Assembly (NCBI RefSeq): GCF_017873395.1
Contig: NZ_JAGGKC010000005.1
Span: 62,001-126,000 of the forward strand
Origin: Youngiibacter multivorans
GTDB taxonomy: Bacteria > Bacillota > Clostridia > Clostridiales > Clostridiaceae
Direction of reading: 5' to 3'
Length of the DNA stretch: 64,000 nt
The notes under the pieces are model-generated. The model did no database searches. It was not told the DNA's origin and saw only the letters and a list, made by a program, of their open reading frames with translations. Positions 52,998 through 62,109 of this stretch are shown here, in pieces; position 1 is the first letter of the stretch, and the number at the start of each line of letters is the position of its first letter. The position numbers and the translations under genes were made by a program.

Positions 52998-54227
52998 CTA
53001 GAAGTGCAGCATCCCCTTGTTTCTGGCGTCGCCGTGCATGACGCCCGCAAGGATTGCGATTGTGCATATTATCTTAGGCGTAAGGGAATAGTTGTCTATG
53101 AGATTAAGGAAAACAAAAACTATCATGGAAACGGCAAACCCTGAATAGAAGGATAATCCGTCCTTCCACACCTTGTCCGAGCCAAGATACCTGACTAGGC
53201 TAATGTACATGGCAACAAGCATAAGCATAAGCAGGACCATCCCCGGTATGCCGAGCTCAGCCTGAATGTTGAAGAGCGCATTATGCGCATGATAGACCAC
53301 GTTGTTGTCATAGGGGTTGTTCAGCTCCGGAAATCGTGCCACATAGCCTGGATACTCGTGGAAAAAGCTGTTGAGGCCTATTCCAAGTATCGGGTGCTCC
53401 TTCGCCATATATAGGGCAGCCTTCCATATCCTTAGCCTCGAATAGTTCTGTTCATAGCTGAAGATGTCGAGTATCCTGTTCCTTGAATACGGTACGACCA
53501 TCAGCATGAATGAAGCCGGTATGAGAACTGCCAGGAACTTCCTTGAGCTGTAGAAGGCAAGGGTCAGTATCCCAAGGAATACACCAAGCATTCCAGCCCT
53601 TGAGCCTGTCAGGAAAATCGAACCGGTTATGAGGCATGAAACGAATGCGTACCATACTGCAAGCTTTACATCCCTCTTTCTGGTCCTTACAGCCATTACC
53701 ACCATGGGAAAAAGGGCTATAAGCATATAGCAGGCCAGAATGTTCCCATGCTCGATGAAGGATGTATGTTCAGTCCTCACGAATGGCTTCGGACTGAAGA
53801 ATGCAAAATAGACGAGCTGAAGTGCATGGTAAGCTGAAACTACAACCACAGAGGATATGTATGTCCTCAGCACCATCTTGGTATGGAACGGCCTGTTAAG
53901 CTCGAACTTCAAAATAAAGAAGGCAGCGAATGCACTGGCATATATGGCAGCTCCTGCCAGGGACATGGCCTTGTCACCAGAGTAGACCACAGATACCAGC
54001 GACCATATTGAAAGGAGCATTAACGCCAGTGAGAACCTTGACTTCCTGATCTCAGCCAGGGACCTTCTCATTCTTGCGTATGCATCAGGGTTTTTCTTTG
54101 TATAAAGGAGATAGAATATTATTACCGGCACAAAAAGAGCCGGCGTGATATACATCGGAACCAGCGGGACAAGGAATATTGCTGCAAGCATAAGCCTGAA
54201 TAGATGGTTTCTGTTGAAAAAGCCCAT
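52998..54227 (-). CDS. O-antigen ligase-like (Wzy/WaaL) membrane protein
   Basis: A 409-residue polytopic membrane protein with about 11-12 helices. It shows the marks of the O-antigen ligase/polymerase family: LTGSRAGMLGVFLG in the middle and the periplasmic-type loop with GIGLNSFFHEYPG, then HNALFNIQAELGIPGM. In a Gram-positive cell it probably polymerises or attaches cell-surface polysaccharide. The ATG at 54227 follows GGAGG by 5-6 bases. No other glycan genes are adjacent, so the substrate is unknown. Confidence 0.85.
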   Translation of the reverse strand: MGFFNRNHLFRLMLAAIFLVPLVPMYITPALFVPVIIFYLLYTKKNPDAYARMRRSLAEIRKSRFSLALMLLSIWSLVSVVYSGDKAMSLAGAAIYASAFAAFFILKFELNRPFHTKMVLRTYISSVVVVSAYHALQLVYFAFFSPKPFVRTEHTSFIEHGNILACYMLIALFPMVVMAVRTRKRDVKLAVWYAFVSCLITGSIFLTGSRAGMLGVFLGILTLAFYSSRKFLAVLIPASFMLMVVPYSRNRILDIFSYEQNYSRLRIWKAALYMAKEHPILGIGLNSFFHEYPGYVARFPELNNPYDNNVVYHAHNALFNIQAELGIPGMVLLMLMLVAMYISLVRYLGSDKVWKDGLSFYSGFAVSMIVFVFLNLIDNYSLTPKIICTIAILAGVMHGDARNKGMLHF

Positions 54228-54274
54228 ACAGTCCTCCAAAATCGAATCTACATTAGACTATACCCCAAAAAAAG

Positions 54275-54302
54275 GCAAAAGAAAAGAGACCTCTAAGGTC
54301 TC
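54275..54302 (-). terminator. Terminator of the ferredoxin gene
   Basis: GAGACC / GGTCTC stem with a 5-base loop followed on the minus strand by TTTTCTTTT. Confidence 0.8.
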
Positions 54303-54312
54303 CTTGCCTGTC

Positions 54313-54501
54313 TTACTCGACTGTTATTGCTGATGTCGGGCAGCTGTCAGCAGCTTCCTTCGCAGCGTCAACGTCTGCTCCGTCAACCTCGTCTGCAACA
54401 GCAAAAGCCTTTCCATCGTCGTTCATATCGAACACTGAAGGAGCAACGCTTGCACAAACTCCACAGCCGATACAGAGATCCTGATCTACAAATGCTTTCA
54501 T
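54313..54501 (-). CDS. [4Fe-4S] ferredoxin
   Basis: A 62-residue single-cluster ferredoxin. Cys10, Cys13, Cys16 and Cys54 followed by Pro bind one [4Fe-4S] centre; a disulphide-forming or second-cluster cysteine set is absent. It has an acidic composition, as usual for a soluble electron carrier. The ATG at 54501 is best spaced from AAAGGGGG; the ATG two codons upstream is possible. It stands alone with its own promoter region and terminator. Confidence 0.95.
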   Translation of the reverse strand: MKAFVDQDLCIGCGVCASVAPSVFDMNDDGKAFAVADEVDGADVDAAKEAADSCPTSAITVE

Positions 54502-54507
54502 TCTCAT

Positions 54508-54585
54508 AATCCCCCTTTCACGTGATACTTATATTATAAAGAAATTTGCAATGACAATTGTGAACAAATTGTGAACATTGTTATT
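54508..54585 (-). promoter_or_regulatory. Ferredoxin promoter region with tandem direct repeat
   Basis: A TATAAT lies on the minus strand 22-27 bases upstream of the ribosome site. Upstream, AATTGTGAACA is repeated twice without gap (54556-54566 and 54567-54577), one helical turn apart, and may be a regulator site. Confidence 0.45.
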
Positions 54586-55533
54586 TCATTGACTTATCGA
54601 TATGCCTCCGGATACAGACTTCACCTTATATAGTGGAGCTGTACCGTTGATTTCCTTTGAAGATCCTGTGCTCTCAACCAGGCTCCCGTTTCTTGACACC
54701 CTGATCTTGCTGGATACCGAGCTCAGGTCATATGAGAACTGTCCTTCAGGAAGCTCCAGGGTGATGCTGCCGGATACAGTCACAATTTCTCCGCCATTTA
54801 CTTCAGCAGAATCAATTACAATCTCTCCTGAAACCGTATCTACTGCAAACCTGCCTTCAATCCCAATAAGCTCAACCCTTCCTGAAGTCGTCGATATATC
54901 TGATCCGTCTCTTCCGAAAGTGCCGTCAGCTGCAATGCTTCCTGAGACGCTTCCGGCATCAAGTTTTCCTGCCTCGATTCCTGTAAGTTCAATACCCCCG
55001 GAAACTGTCCTCACCTTAAGCGACCCTGCTTCAATTCCATCCATGTCAACTTCCCCTGATACGGATGCAACTGACATTGCTTCAAGAGCCGTGTGAGGTA
55101 TGCTGATCACTATCTTCGCTTCGTTCTGCCCGAGAAGGCCGGAGAGGCTTGAATCCTTAAGTACTTCCACCGTAACCTTTCCATCCCTGGAATATGCGGT
55201 CTCAAGTGTTCCCCTGTAGCCACTGGACACTCTTCCTGTAATGTCTACCACAACCTCATCGCCGTCATGGCTGATGACCGTTACGTCACCGATTGTTGTA
55301 TCCACTGAAATCTCTTTGGCATCATCAACCGAAAATGTATATGTCCTTGAAAATTCCTGGGTAAGCGTATTATCCCCGATTATAGGAAGGTTCCCTGATT
55401 CAAGGAATTTCGCAATCTGACTTCCGAACTCATTTATGCTGAATCCTGACTCGTAAAATATCCATGCTCCTATGCCGAACGATACTGAAGCCACTACAAG
55501 GCAGACCAGAATTATCTTCTTGAAAGTATCCAT
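54586..55533 (-). CDS. DUF4097 beta-helix protein with N-terminal membrane helix
   Basis: A 315-residue protein with one membrane helix (about 7-28) and an extracytoplasmic part built of short repeats of the kind VSGxIxxxGIEAGxLxVxTVSG. This repetitive pattern is the DUF4097 (putative adhesin) fold, a right-handed beta-helix. Members are often linked to envelope stress or cell-surface sensing, but no function is proven. The ATG at 55533 lies 8 bases after AGGAGG. It starts 12 bases downstream of a small membrane protein gene, forming a two-gene operon. Confidence 0.88.
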   Translation of the reverse strand: MDTFKKIILVCLVVASVSFGIGAWIFYESGFSINEFGSQIAKFLESGNLPIIGDNTLTQEFSRTYTFSVDDAKEISVDTTIGDVTVISHDGDEVVVDITGRVSSGYRGTLETAYSRDGKVTVEVLKDSSLSGLLGQNEAKIVISIPHTALEAMSVASVSGEVDMDGIEAGSLKVRTVSGGIELTGIEAGKLDAGSVSGSIAADGTFGRDGSDISTTSGRVELIGIEGRFAVDTVSGEIVIDSAEVNGGEIVTVSGSITLELPEGQFSYDLSSVSSKIRVSRNGSLVESTGSSKEINGTAPLYKVKSVSGGISISQ

Positions 55534-55545
55534 TGCCATTTCCTC

Positions 55546-55902
55546 CTAAAATCTTCTGAAAATGTTCTTTATGATACCTATTATCCCCATGACAATTGAC
55601 TTTATGATCCTTATTACAAGCGTGAAGCTCAGTACGAAAAGGGCCAATACCCCTATCCCCATGAAGAAGAGAGCAGCAGCGGGCAATCCCAGAAGAATCG
55701 TACCCGGCAGAAGAAGGATAAGGAGAGGAGAGGCGATAAGGGCCAGGGCCGCAACAAGAAGCCCGAAGGACACTGAAAGGAGCGCAATGATCAAGGACCC
55801 GATGACGCCAAAAATGGCTGGCCCCACTACCATCAGCACAAATGCGATGATCAGTCCCTTTATGAATCTGTCTTTGTCTCTTTTGTTCCTGTCATCATAC
55901 AT
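55546..55902 (-). CDS. Small polytopic membrane protein, partner of DUF4097 gene
   Basis: A 118-residue very hydrophobic protein with about three to four membrane helices, charged start (MYDDRNKRDKDRF) and basic end (NIFRRF). Genes of this kind often accompany DUF4097 genes, usually with a HAAS/DUF1700 gene and a PadR regulator, neither of which is present. The ATG at 55902 has GGAGGG at good distance. A minus-strand TATAGT about 30 bases upstream may be its -10 box. Function unknown. Confidence 0.75.
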   Translation of the reverse strand: MYDDRNKRDKDRFIKGLIIAFVLMVVGPAIFGVIGSLIIALLSVSFGLLVAALALIASPLLILLLPGTILLGLPAAALFFMGIGVLALFVLSFTLVIRIIKSIVMGIIGIIKNIFRRF

Positions 55903-55979
55903 AGCTCTGCCCTCCATACAATGACTATACCGCCCTTCGATTAAAGCTTAATTAAAATGCAAACGAGCTTTTATCAGGA

Positions 55980-55985
55980 TATAAT
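55980..55985 (+). promoter_or_regulatory. Probable -10 box of the HD/nucleotidylyltransferase operon
   Basis: TATAAT lies 43 bases before the start codon at 56029. The -35 region is weak. This placing argues against the longer reading frame that begins at 55957. Confidence 0.5.
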
Positions 55986-56028
55986 AAAGGGGAACAGAGA
56001 ATATCGTGTGCTTTGGGGGGCAATCTCT

Positions 56029-59000
56029 ATGGGAAAATCTCAGAACAGGGAATTCCAGGATAACATCAGGAAAAGGCTTTCTTCGCCTGCATTTTTAAAG
56101 CGGCTCGGGCCGGGCAGGGATGCAGCCTTGTTCCTTTCGTCGGACAAGACCTTCATCAAGGACCTGCACAGCCTGTCAAGCCTTCTCGACTTTTCAGGCG
56201 GTACGCTACTTGGCATGGTGAAAGGACATCTGTCACAAATCATGGATGTTCCAGACATGGACCTGAAGGACGTATACGAATATCTGATTAAAAAGGCTTT
56301 CAAGGATTCAAGGGACAGAGAATTCAGCCAGACTGAATCAGACTTCGCTTCCATCTACGCTGCGGCATACAGGGAACTTAACAGGCTGGAATCCCACAGC
56401 GGTTCCGGGGAGTTCCACGTCGTGCACAGCTTCGCATTCCTCACAAAAGAGGAGTTTGAAGCCCTTGAGGAGGATGAGTACGGCAAATTCATGAAAGCCA
56501 TGGATGAAGACCACATCCTTGAGATCATGAAGCTTTCAAGGGAGCTATTTGGATTCAACACACTTGACCATGTGGCAGGAGTGCACCATGTCGGCATGAG
56601 GATAGCAAGGCAGCTCAAGGCCCTTGGGCTTACAATAGACCTGGGCAGGGTATCAGGAGCACTTGCAGGACACGATATCGGGAAGTACGGCGTGAAGCAG
56701 GGAGAGATGGGCAGAGTCCCCTATCTCCACTACTACTATTCAGACATTTGGTTCAAGAAGCATGGGATAAACTACATAAGGAACATAGCGGTCAACCATT
56801 CGACCTGGGACCTGGAGCTGGAGAACCTGTCACTGGAGGCCCTCATACTCATATACTCCGACTTCAGGGTAAAGAACAGGAAAGTCAACGGAAAAGACAC
56901 CATGTACATATACGGCCTTGATGACTCATTTGCGGTGATCCTTGACAAGCTGGACAACGTAGATGATGCCAAAAGGAGAAGATACGAAAAGGTATATGCC
57001 AAGCTCAAGGACTTCGAGGAGTATCTGAAGACGCTGGGTGTTGTTACCGACGCCTATGCGGCACCTGAACCTGTCCCTGAAACCCTCAAGAACGCAAGCC
57101 TGTGCTTCGGCAAAGAAATCGTGGACAGGCTCAAATACCATGCAATCGACCATAACATCAGGGTCATGTGGCAGCTGAGGAACGAGTTCTCCATGGAGTC
57201 AATGCTGGAAGAGGCCAGAAGCCTTAGGGACTGGAAGGATCTGAGGGAGTACATAAGGATCCTCGAGGAATATTCAACATACCTGACCCAGAACCAGAAG
57301 CTGCAGGTCATCAGCTTCCTGAAGGAAAACCTTGTCCATCCTGAAGACGACATCAGGCATCATTCAAGCGAGATAATCGGAAGGCTCATCGGAACCTTCG
57401 ACGAGGACTACAGGAAGGAGCTGCCCCTTGAGGAAACTCAGCCATCCTCAATGGTTAAGGGGAAGGACCTTCTTGATTCAACGCTGAAGAGCCTGCTGTA
57501 CCCCGACCACAACACAATAGAGAGCCACAGGTTCTTTCTCGGATACTCACTTGGCGGCATTATGCAGTCGCTCTTCAAAGCCCTTCCTGAATCAAGGGTA
57601 TGCGAGTATTCAGAGGTTGTCATGCGAAGCTATACTGCTTCCTCACTCAAGAACGAGGACACATCCCTGTTCCTTGCAGGATCCCTCAGGCACATACCAT
57701 GTGATGCGGCAGTCATGGAGAAATACCTTACAGACATGCTGTCGGGAACCTACATACAAAGGCTTGCAGCACTTGAGGTGCTGACCTCACAGGACATGAC
57801 TGGCGCATTTTCAGACAGCTTCATCGGAACGCTCAGGAAAAAGATCCATAAGATCAGGCCTGAAACCGAGACAGCGGAGGTATACCTTCTCTTCAGGCTT
57901 TCTGCAAGGCTTGGCGACCCCTCGAAAAGGAAGGCTCTTTCAGATGAGCTTGAAAAAAGGAGGTCTGAGATATCCGCAATCTATCTCGCCAACCTCAAGA
58001 GTGCCACCCACTGGATAGTGAAGAGGGTCTCAATAAGGCTGCTTCTCTACTATACCCTTACAGGTGACGGCACCATGGCGCTTAACAATGCCATACACCT
58101 CTGTAACCTGCTCAAGGTATCTGCCATCGAGTCGGTCAGGAGGACTGCAGGAAACACGCTCCTGGCGCTTATGGGAAGGCTCAGTCCCAACGAAAGGAAC
58201 GAGGTTTCGGTTGAACTCCTGAGGGCACTTGAAATTGAAGGCCACAGGTTCACCGAATACATACCGAAGCCACTGGGAAAGTCTCTCCTTTTTCTTCCAG
58301 CCAAGGAATTCGATGAAATCATCGACGACCTCCTCCAGAAGGTAAAGACCTCGACTTCCTCCGTCAGGAGCCTCATACTCAAGACTTTGGGAACGAGCCT
58401 CGAGTCCTTCATTGAGTTCGGTTTCAGGGACCTTAAGCTTTCCGAGGAAGAGAAGACAGAAAGAATAAAGAATATGGTCAGGGTCCTGCTTTACGGTCTG
58501 TCCGACTACGACCCGCTGACAATCAGGTCCTCATTCACAACCATAGGTAAGGTGCTTTTTGCTTCTGGTATGGTTTCAGACGAGCACAAGAGGCAGCTGT
58601 TCGACATGATCGGAAAGAAGCTTCTGACTCTCCTTTCCCATGATGACAGGAACCTTCTGTTCCTTGCCCAAAGTGCAGGACTTAACCATATATACAGGTT
58701 TATGTCAGGATACATACATGACCACGGTGACTTGAAGCTGACCGAAGCAAAGAGATATGCGTTCTTCCCCGGAACCTTCGACCCGTTCACAATATCTCAC
58801 AGGAACATAGCCATACTGATAAGGGACCTGGGATACGAGGTATATCTTGCGATTGATGAATTCTCGTGGTCCAAGAAGACCCTTCCCAACAAGGTGAGGC
58901 GAAGCATACTTAACATGAGCACAGCAGGAGAGCTTGGCCTTTACCTCTATCCTGAGGACATGCCCATGAACCTGTCCAGCTCAGAGGACATAAGGATGCT

Positions 59001-60843
59001 TAAAGACTCCTTCAACGGCGAGGTAAGCATGGTCTGCGGAAGCGATGTGGTCGAAAATGCCTCAAGCTACAAGAAACCACCTACTGAAGATTCGATACAT
59101 TCCCTGAGGCACCTGGTCTTTGAGAGGAGCAGAGGACGCAGCAGCAAGAGAAGGATAAGGAGCATCTTAAGCGATGTCATGTTCCTTGACCTTCCGAAGG
59201 ACCTGAAGGAAATCAGCTCCACCCAGATAAGGGTCAACATAGATGAAAACAGGGATATTTCCTCGCTCATAGACCCTCTTGCACAAAAATACATATATAC
59301 CAACGGCTTCTACCAGAAGACACCAGTGGAGAAGACGCTGCTTCAGATGTCCTTCCTTGAGAAGAAAATTGCTCCTGCATATAACGAAGAGCTGGATTCG
59401 GAAATCAGGACCCTCTTCGGAGATGACAGCGAGACCATCAGTAGCCTTGTAAAAAGCAACTACAGGAGGCCCTCAGGCAGAGTCCTTGTCCTGAAGGATA
59501 TGAACACTGGGAGGCCTGTGGGTATGTCGATGTTCCACTGGGCGAGGAGCGAAAACATACTGATGGAGGTTGGCGAACCCGGGCTTGCTAACCTTGTCAG
59601 GGAAAAGAACCAGGGAAGGATAATGATCCTTGACGGCTTCTTCACGGACCCTCCTGACAGGCTTAGGAACTACAAGCAGATTCTGCTTACAGAAACTCTG
59701 TCCTTCGCAACCTCCAGGGATTATGAATATGCCCTATACCTTCCAAAGCACGATCTCCTGAACGACCTGGGATTCCATTCGATCATGGAGCACTGCAACT
59801 TCAGAAGGCTTTCAGACGAGCATCCCCTGCTGTATGTGGACATGAGGACTCCACTGGTCCTTAACCTCGACATAGACAACATACTTAAGGATCCCTTCAG
59901 GACCAACCAGAAGCTTGCTGCTGCGATCTCCACCGCGAGGGGACGGCTTCAAAAGGCTATCTGCGGACTTTTCCCGGGTACCCTTCTGATACCCTATGAG
60001 CCGCTTATGCTGCATCAGGGTATGATCCAGAAGATATGCAAAGAAAATGGCGTCTCGATGAAGGTGACTGAACCAAGGACCCTCGGCGACCTAATGTGCG
60101 TCCCCTACGGCGACATACTGGACAGGGAGCTCATACCGAACACTGTCACAAAGTCACTTCACACTGAGAAATACTTCAATTCAGACATGAAGGACTTCAC
60201 CATCAAGGAGGTTCCCTTCTACCTGTCCCTTGAGGACCAGGTAAGGACACTGGCCTCGTTCAAAAGGCCTGTCATACTGGTCGATACGCTTCTTCACAAG
60301 GGCTACAGGATGAAGGCACTGAATCCCCTGCTCAAGAAGGAAGGAATCGAGGTCAGGAAGATAATCACCGGAATCCTCTCGGCGAGAGGACTGGACCTCA
60401 TGGCTCACAAGGGCTATGCAGTGGACTCGGTTTACTACATCCCAAGGCTCAAGGTCTGGTTCAACGAAATCGACCTGTACCCGTTCATCGGCGGAAATGC
60501 CCTCTGGAGAGGCTCATTCCCGGAGAGGAACCTGATACCTTCAGTAAACCTGATATTGCCTTACACCTCCCCGAACTTCATACTTGAAGCCGGTAACGAG
60601 GCTCTCTTCGAGCTTTCCAGGGTCTCCATCGAGAGCTCCCTTGAAATACTGAAGGTGCTTGAGGAGGAATTCCATAAATACTATGAAAGGAAGCTTACGC
60701 TATCCTCCCTTGGCCATGTATTTACAATGCCCAGGGTACCAGACAAGGGCAAGGACATTGCCTACGACCTGTCAAGAAGCCCTTCGAGCTATCTGGAGTC
60801 AGACCTGGAACAGCTCATGAGGTACGACAGGCTCATAAGGTAG
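56029..60843 (+). CDS. Giant multidomain protein: HD phosphohydrolase, helical repeats, NadD-like nucleotidylyltransferase, GNAT-like and PRTase-like parts
   Basis: A protein of 1,604 residues, cytosolic by composition. Seen in order: an HD domain (about 180-290; His187, HD at 215-216, NH at 256-257, Asp278); a long stretch of HEAT-like helical repeats (about 330-900); a nucleotidylyltransferase of the NadD/CoaD class (about 908-1090; GTFDPFTISHRN at 915-926, GSD, and ISSTQIR at 1062-1068); a GNAT-like segment (about 1100-1270; VLVLKDMNTGRPVGMSMF); and a part (about 1290-1520) with VILVDTLLHKGYR at 1415-1427, resembling a PRPP-binding loop. The HD and nucleotidylyltransferase calls are firm, the last two are tentative. 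The start at 56029 follows GGGGGG by 7-8 bases. It heads an operon with an LDH-like protein and PHP phosphoesterase, and the mix hints at pyridine-nucleotide salvage or repair; no function is proven. Confidence 0.85.
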   Translation: MGKSQNREFQDNIRKRLSSPAFLKRLGPGRDAALFLSSDKTFIKDLHSLSSLLDFSGGTLLGMVKGHLSQIMDVPDMDLKDVYEYLIKKAFKDSRDREFSQTESDFASIYAAAYRELNRLESHSGSGEFHVVHSFAFLTKEEFEALEEDEYGKFMKAMDEDHILEIMKLSRELFGFNTLDHVAGVHHVGMRIARQLKALGLTIDLGRVSGALAGHDIGKYGVKQGEMGRVPYLHYYYSDIWFKKHGINYIRNIAVNHSTWDLELENLSLEALILIYSDFRVKNRKVNGKDTMYIYGLDDSFAVILDKLDNVDDAKRRRYEKVYAKLKDFEEYLKTLGVVTDAYAAPEPVPETLKNASLCFGKEIVDRLKYHAIDHNIRVMWQLRNEFSMESMLEEARSLRDWKDLREYIRILEEYSTYLTQNQKLQVISFLKENLVHPEDDIRHHSSEIIGRLIGTFDEDYRKELPLEETQPSSMVKGKDLLDSTLKSLLYPDHNTIESHRFFLGYSLGGIMQSLFKALPESRVCEYSEVVMRSYTASSLKNEDTSLFLAGSLRHIPCDAAVMEKYLTDMLSGTYIQRLAALEVLTSQDMTGAFSDSFIGTLRKKIHKIRPETETAEVYLLFRLSARLGDPSKRKALSDELEKRRSEISAIYLANLKSATHWIVKRVSIRLLLYYTLTGDGTMALNNAIHLCNLLKVSAIESVRRTAGNTLLALMGRLSPNERNEVSVELLRALEIEGHRFTEYIPKPLGKSLLFLPAKEFDEIIDDLLQKVKTSTSSVRSLILKTLGTSLESFIEFGFRDLKLSEEEKTERIKNMVRVLLYGLSDYDPLTIRSSFTTIGKVLFASGMVSDEHKRQLFDMIGKKLLTLLSHDDRNLLFLAQSAGLNHIYRFMSGYIHDHGDLKLTEAKRYAFFPGTFDPFTISHRNIAILIRDLGYEVYLAIDEFSWSKKTLPNKVRRSILNMSTAGELGLYLYPEDMPMNLSSSEDIRMLKDSFNGEVSMVCGSDVVENASSYKKPPTEDSIHSLRHLVFERSRGRSSKRRIRSILSDVMFLDLPKDLKEISSTQIRVNIDENRDISSLIDPLAQKYIYTNGFYQKTPVEKTLLQMSFLEKKIAPAYNEELDSEIRTLFGDDSETISSLVKSNYRRPSGRVLVLKDMNTGRPVGMSMFHWARSENILMEVGEPGLANLVREKNQGRIMILDGFFTDPPDRLRNYKQILLTETLSFATSRDYEYALYLPKHDLLNDLGFHSIMEHCNFRRLSDEHPLLYVDMRTPLVLNLDIDNILKDPFRTNQKLAAAISTARGRLQKAICGLFPGTLLIPYEPLMLHQGMIQKICKENGVSMKVTEPRTLGDLMCVPYGDILDRELIPNTVTKSLHTEKYFNSDMKDFTIKEVPFYLSLEDQVRTLASFKRPVILVDTLLHKGYRMKALNPLLKKEGIEVRKIITGILSARGLDLMAHKGYAVDSVYYIPRLKVWFNEIDLYPFIGGNALWRGSFPERNLIPSVNLILPYTSPNFILEAGNEALFELSRVSIESSLEILKVLEEEFHKYYERKLTLSSLGHVFTMPRVPDKGKDIAYDLSRSPSSYLESDLEQLMRYDRLIR

Positions 60844-60872
60844 CGAAATATTAAGGCCTGAAAGGAGATAAT

Positions 60873-62099
60873 ATGAGGAACACTTTTTCACTTGAGGAAA
60901 TACTTGCATATATTGAATGTTCGAGGAGAAGCGGTTCAACCGACATACCCGCTTTTCTCGACAGCCTTGAACCGGAGCTGCTTGATTCGGTGATGGCTCT
61001 GGTTGCCGAAAACGAGGAGGAAAACTGCCTTTCGGACATAGGTGAGCTTGCCGCAGATGGCTCACCGGTCTACCTCGTCGATGAAAGGGTAAAGCTGAAC
61101 AGGCATGTTGCCCAGAGCATGAAGGAGCTCCTTGGCTATACAGGGGTTCGCATACTGATGGATGAGGAGGACTCGCTTGGAAGCCTCAGGGTCCATATGG
61201 TAAAGGCCCCGGGCGACCTTGAGCCGATCATACCATGGAAGCCAAGGATTTCAATCGCAGGTCTCGGAGATGTGGGAGGAACTCTTCTCATAGGTCTCAG
61301 GCTTCTTGGGGGCGATGAGGTCGGAACCATAAGGATATTCGACCCCGATGAGAATAAGCTCAGGCGGTATGAGCTCGAGGTAAATGAGATAAGCGATGGA
61401 GGCCCGATGCCTGAGGTCATAGTCTCCTCATACCAGGAGCTTCTTGACTGCGACATCCTCATTTTCACAGTTTCCCTGGGCGTTCCGCCCTTAGGCACAG
61501 ATCTTAAGGATGTCAGGATGGTACAGTTCGAGAAGAACAGTGCTGTTCTCCTGCAATACGCAAAGGATGCGGAAAAAGCAGGCTTCAGGGGAATGTACTT
61601 CATAGTATCGGACCCGGTTGACCAGCTCTGCATGAGCCTTATGGTCAACGGCGGCATTGCACCTGAAAGGATAAGGGGCTTCGGACTCGGAGTCATGGAG
61701 GGCAGGGCCAGGTACATAGCGAAAGAGCTTGGAGCCTACAGAGACGACCTCAGGGTATACGGACCACATGGAAAAGGTATCATCGCTGTTAATTCCCTTT
61801 CTGAATATGATGAGGAAGTATCAGATAATCTGGCAGCAAGGACTGAGCATGAAAACTTCAGGATCAGGGAAACCGGCTTTAAGCCCTATATAGCACCGGC
61901 ACTTTCATCAGGAGCAATACAGATGGTAAAGGCCATACGCGGAGAATACCACGCATCAGCCTGGTTCGACGGAAAGGTGTTCTTTGGGGCAAGGAGCATG
62001 CTGTCAGAAGGATTCACGCAGCCGGAAAGGATCCAGCTGAGGAGCATCCTTCCAAAGCTTGAAGCATGCGAAGATTTTCTGCTAAGTTTTTTCAGATAA
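60873..62099 (+). CDS. Lactate/malate dehydrogenase-like Rossmann protein with N-terminal extension
   Basis: A 408-residue protein. Residues of about 125-400 follow the lactate/malate dehydrogenase fold: dinucleotide loop GLGDVGG (130-136), acidic end of strand two (FDPDENK), VSDPVDQL with the position of the catalytic Asp, GFGLGVMEGRARYIAKELG and YGPHGKG with His299 in the place of the catalytic His. The first ~120 residues are a helical extension not found in ordinary LDH. Arg residues that hold the substrate acid are not clearly aligned. AAAGGAG precedes the ATG, and the gene begins 30 bases after the giant gene. Substrate unknown; it may use or sense NAD made by the upstream protein. Confidence 0.82.
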   Translation: MRNTFSLEEILAYIECSRRSGSTDIPAFLDSLEPELLDSVMALVAENEEENCLSDIGELAADGSPVYLVDERVKLNRHVAQSMKELLGYTGVRILMDEEDSLGSLRVHMVKAPGDLEPIIPWKPRISIAGLGDVGGTLLIGLRLLGGDEVGTIRIFDPDENKLRRYELEVNEISDGGPMPEVIVSSYQELLDCDILIFTVSLGVPPLGTDLKDVRMVQFEKNSAVLLQYAKDAEKAGFRGMYFIVSDPVDQLCMSLMVNGGIAPERIRGFGLGVMEGRARYIAKELGAYRDDLRVYGPHGKGIIAVNSLSEYDEEVSDNLAARTEHENFRIRETGFKPYIAPALSSGAIQMVKAIRGEYHASAWFDGKVFFGARSMLSEGFTQPERIQLRSILPKLEACEDFLLSFFR

Positions 62100-62109
62100 G
62101 GAGATATAT

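Noticed and set aside
55957..56028. Longer N-terminus for the giant protein
   Set aside because: The extra codons overlap the likely -10 box and lack a ribosome site, whereas the ATG at 56029 has a G-rich site at good distance.
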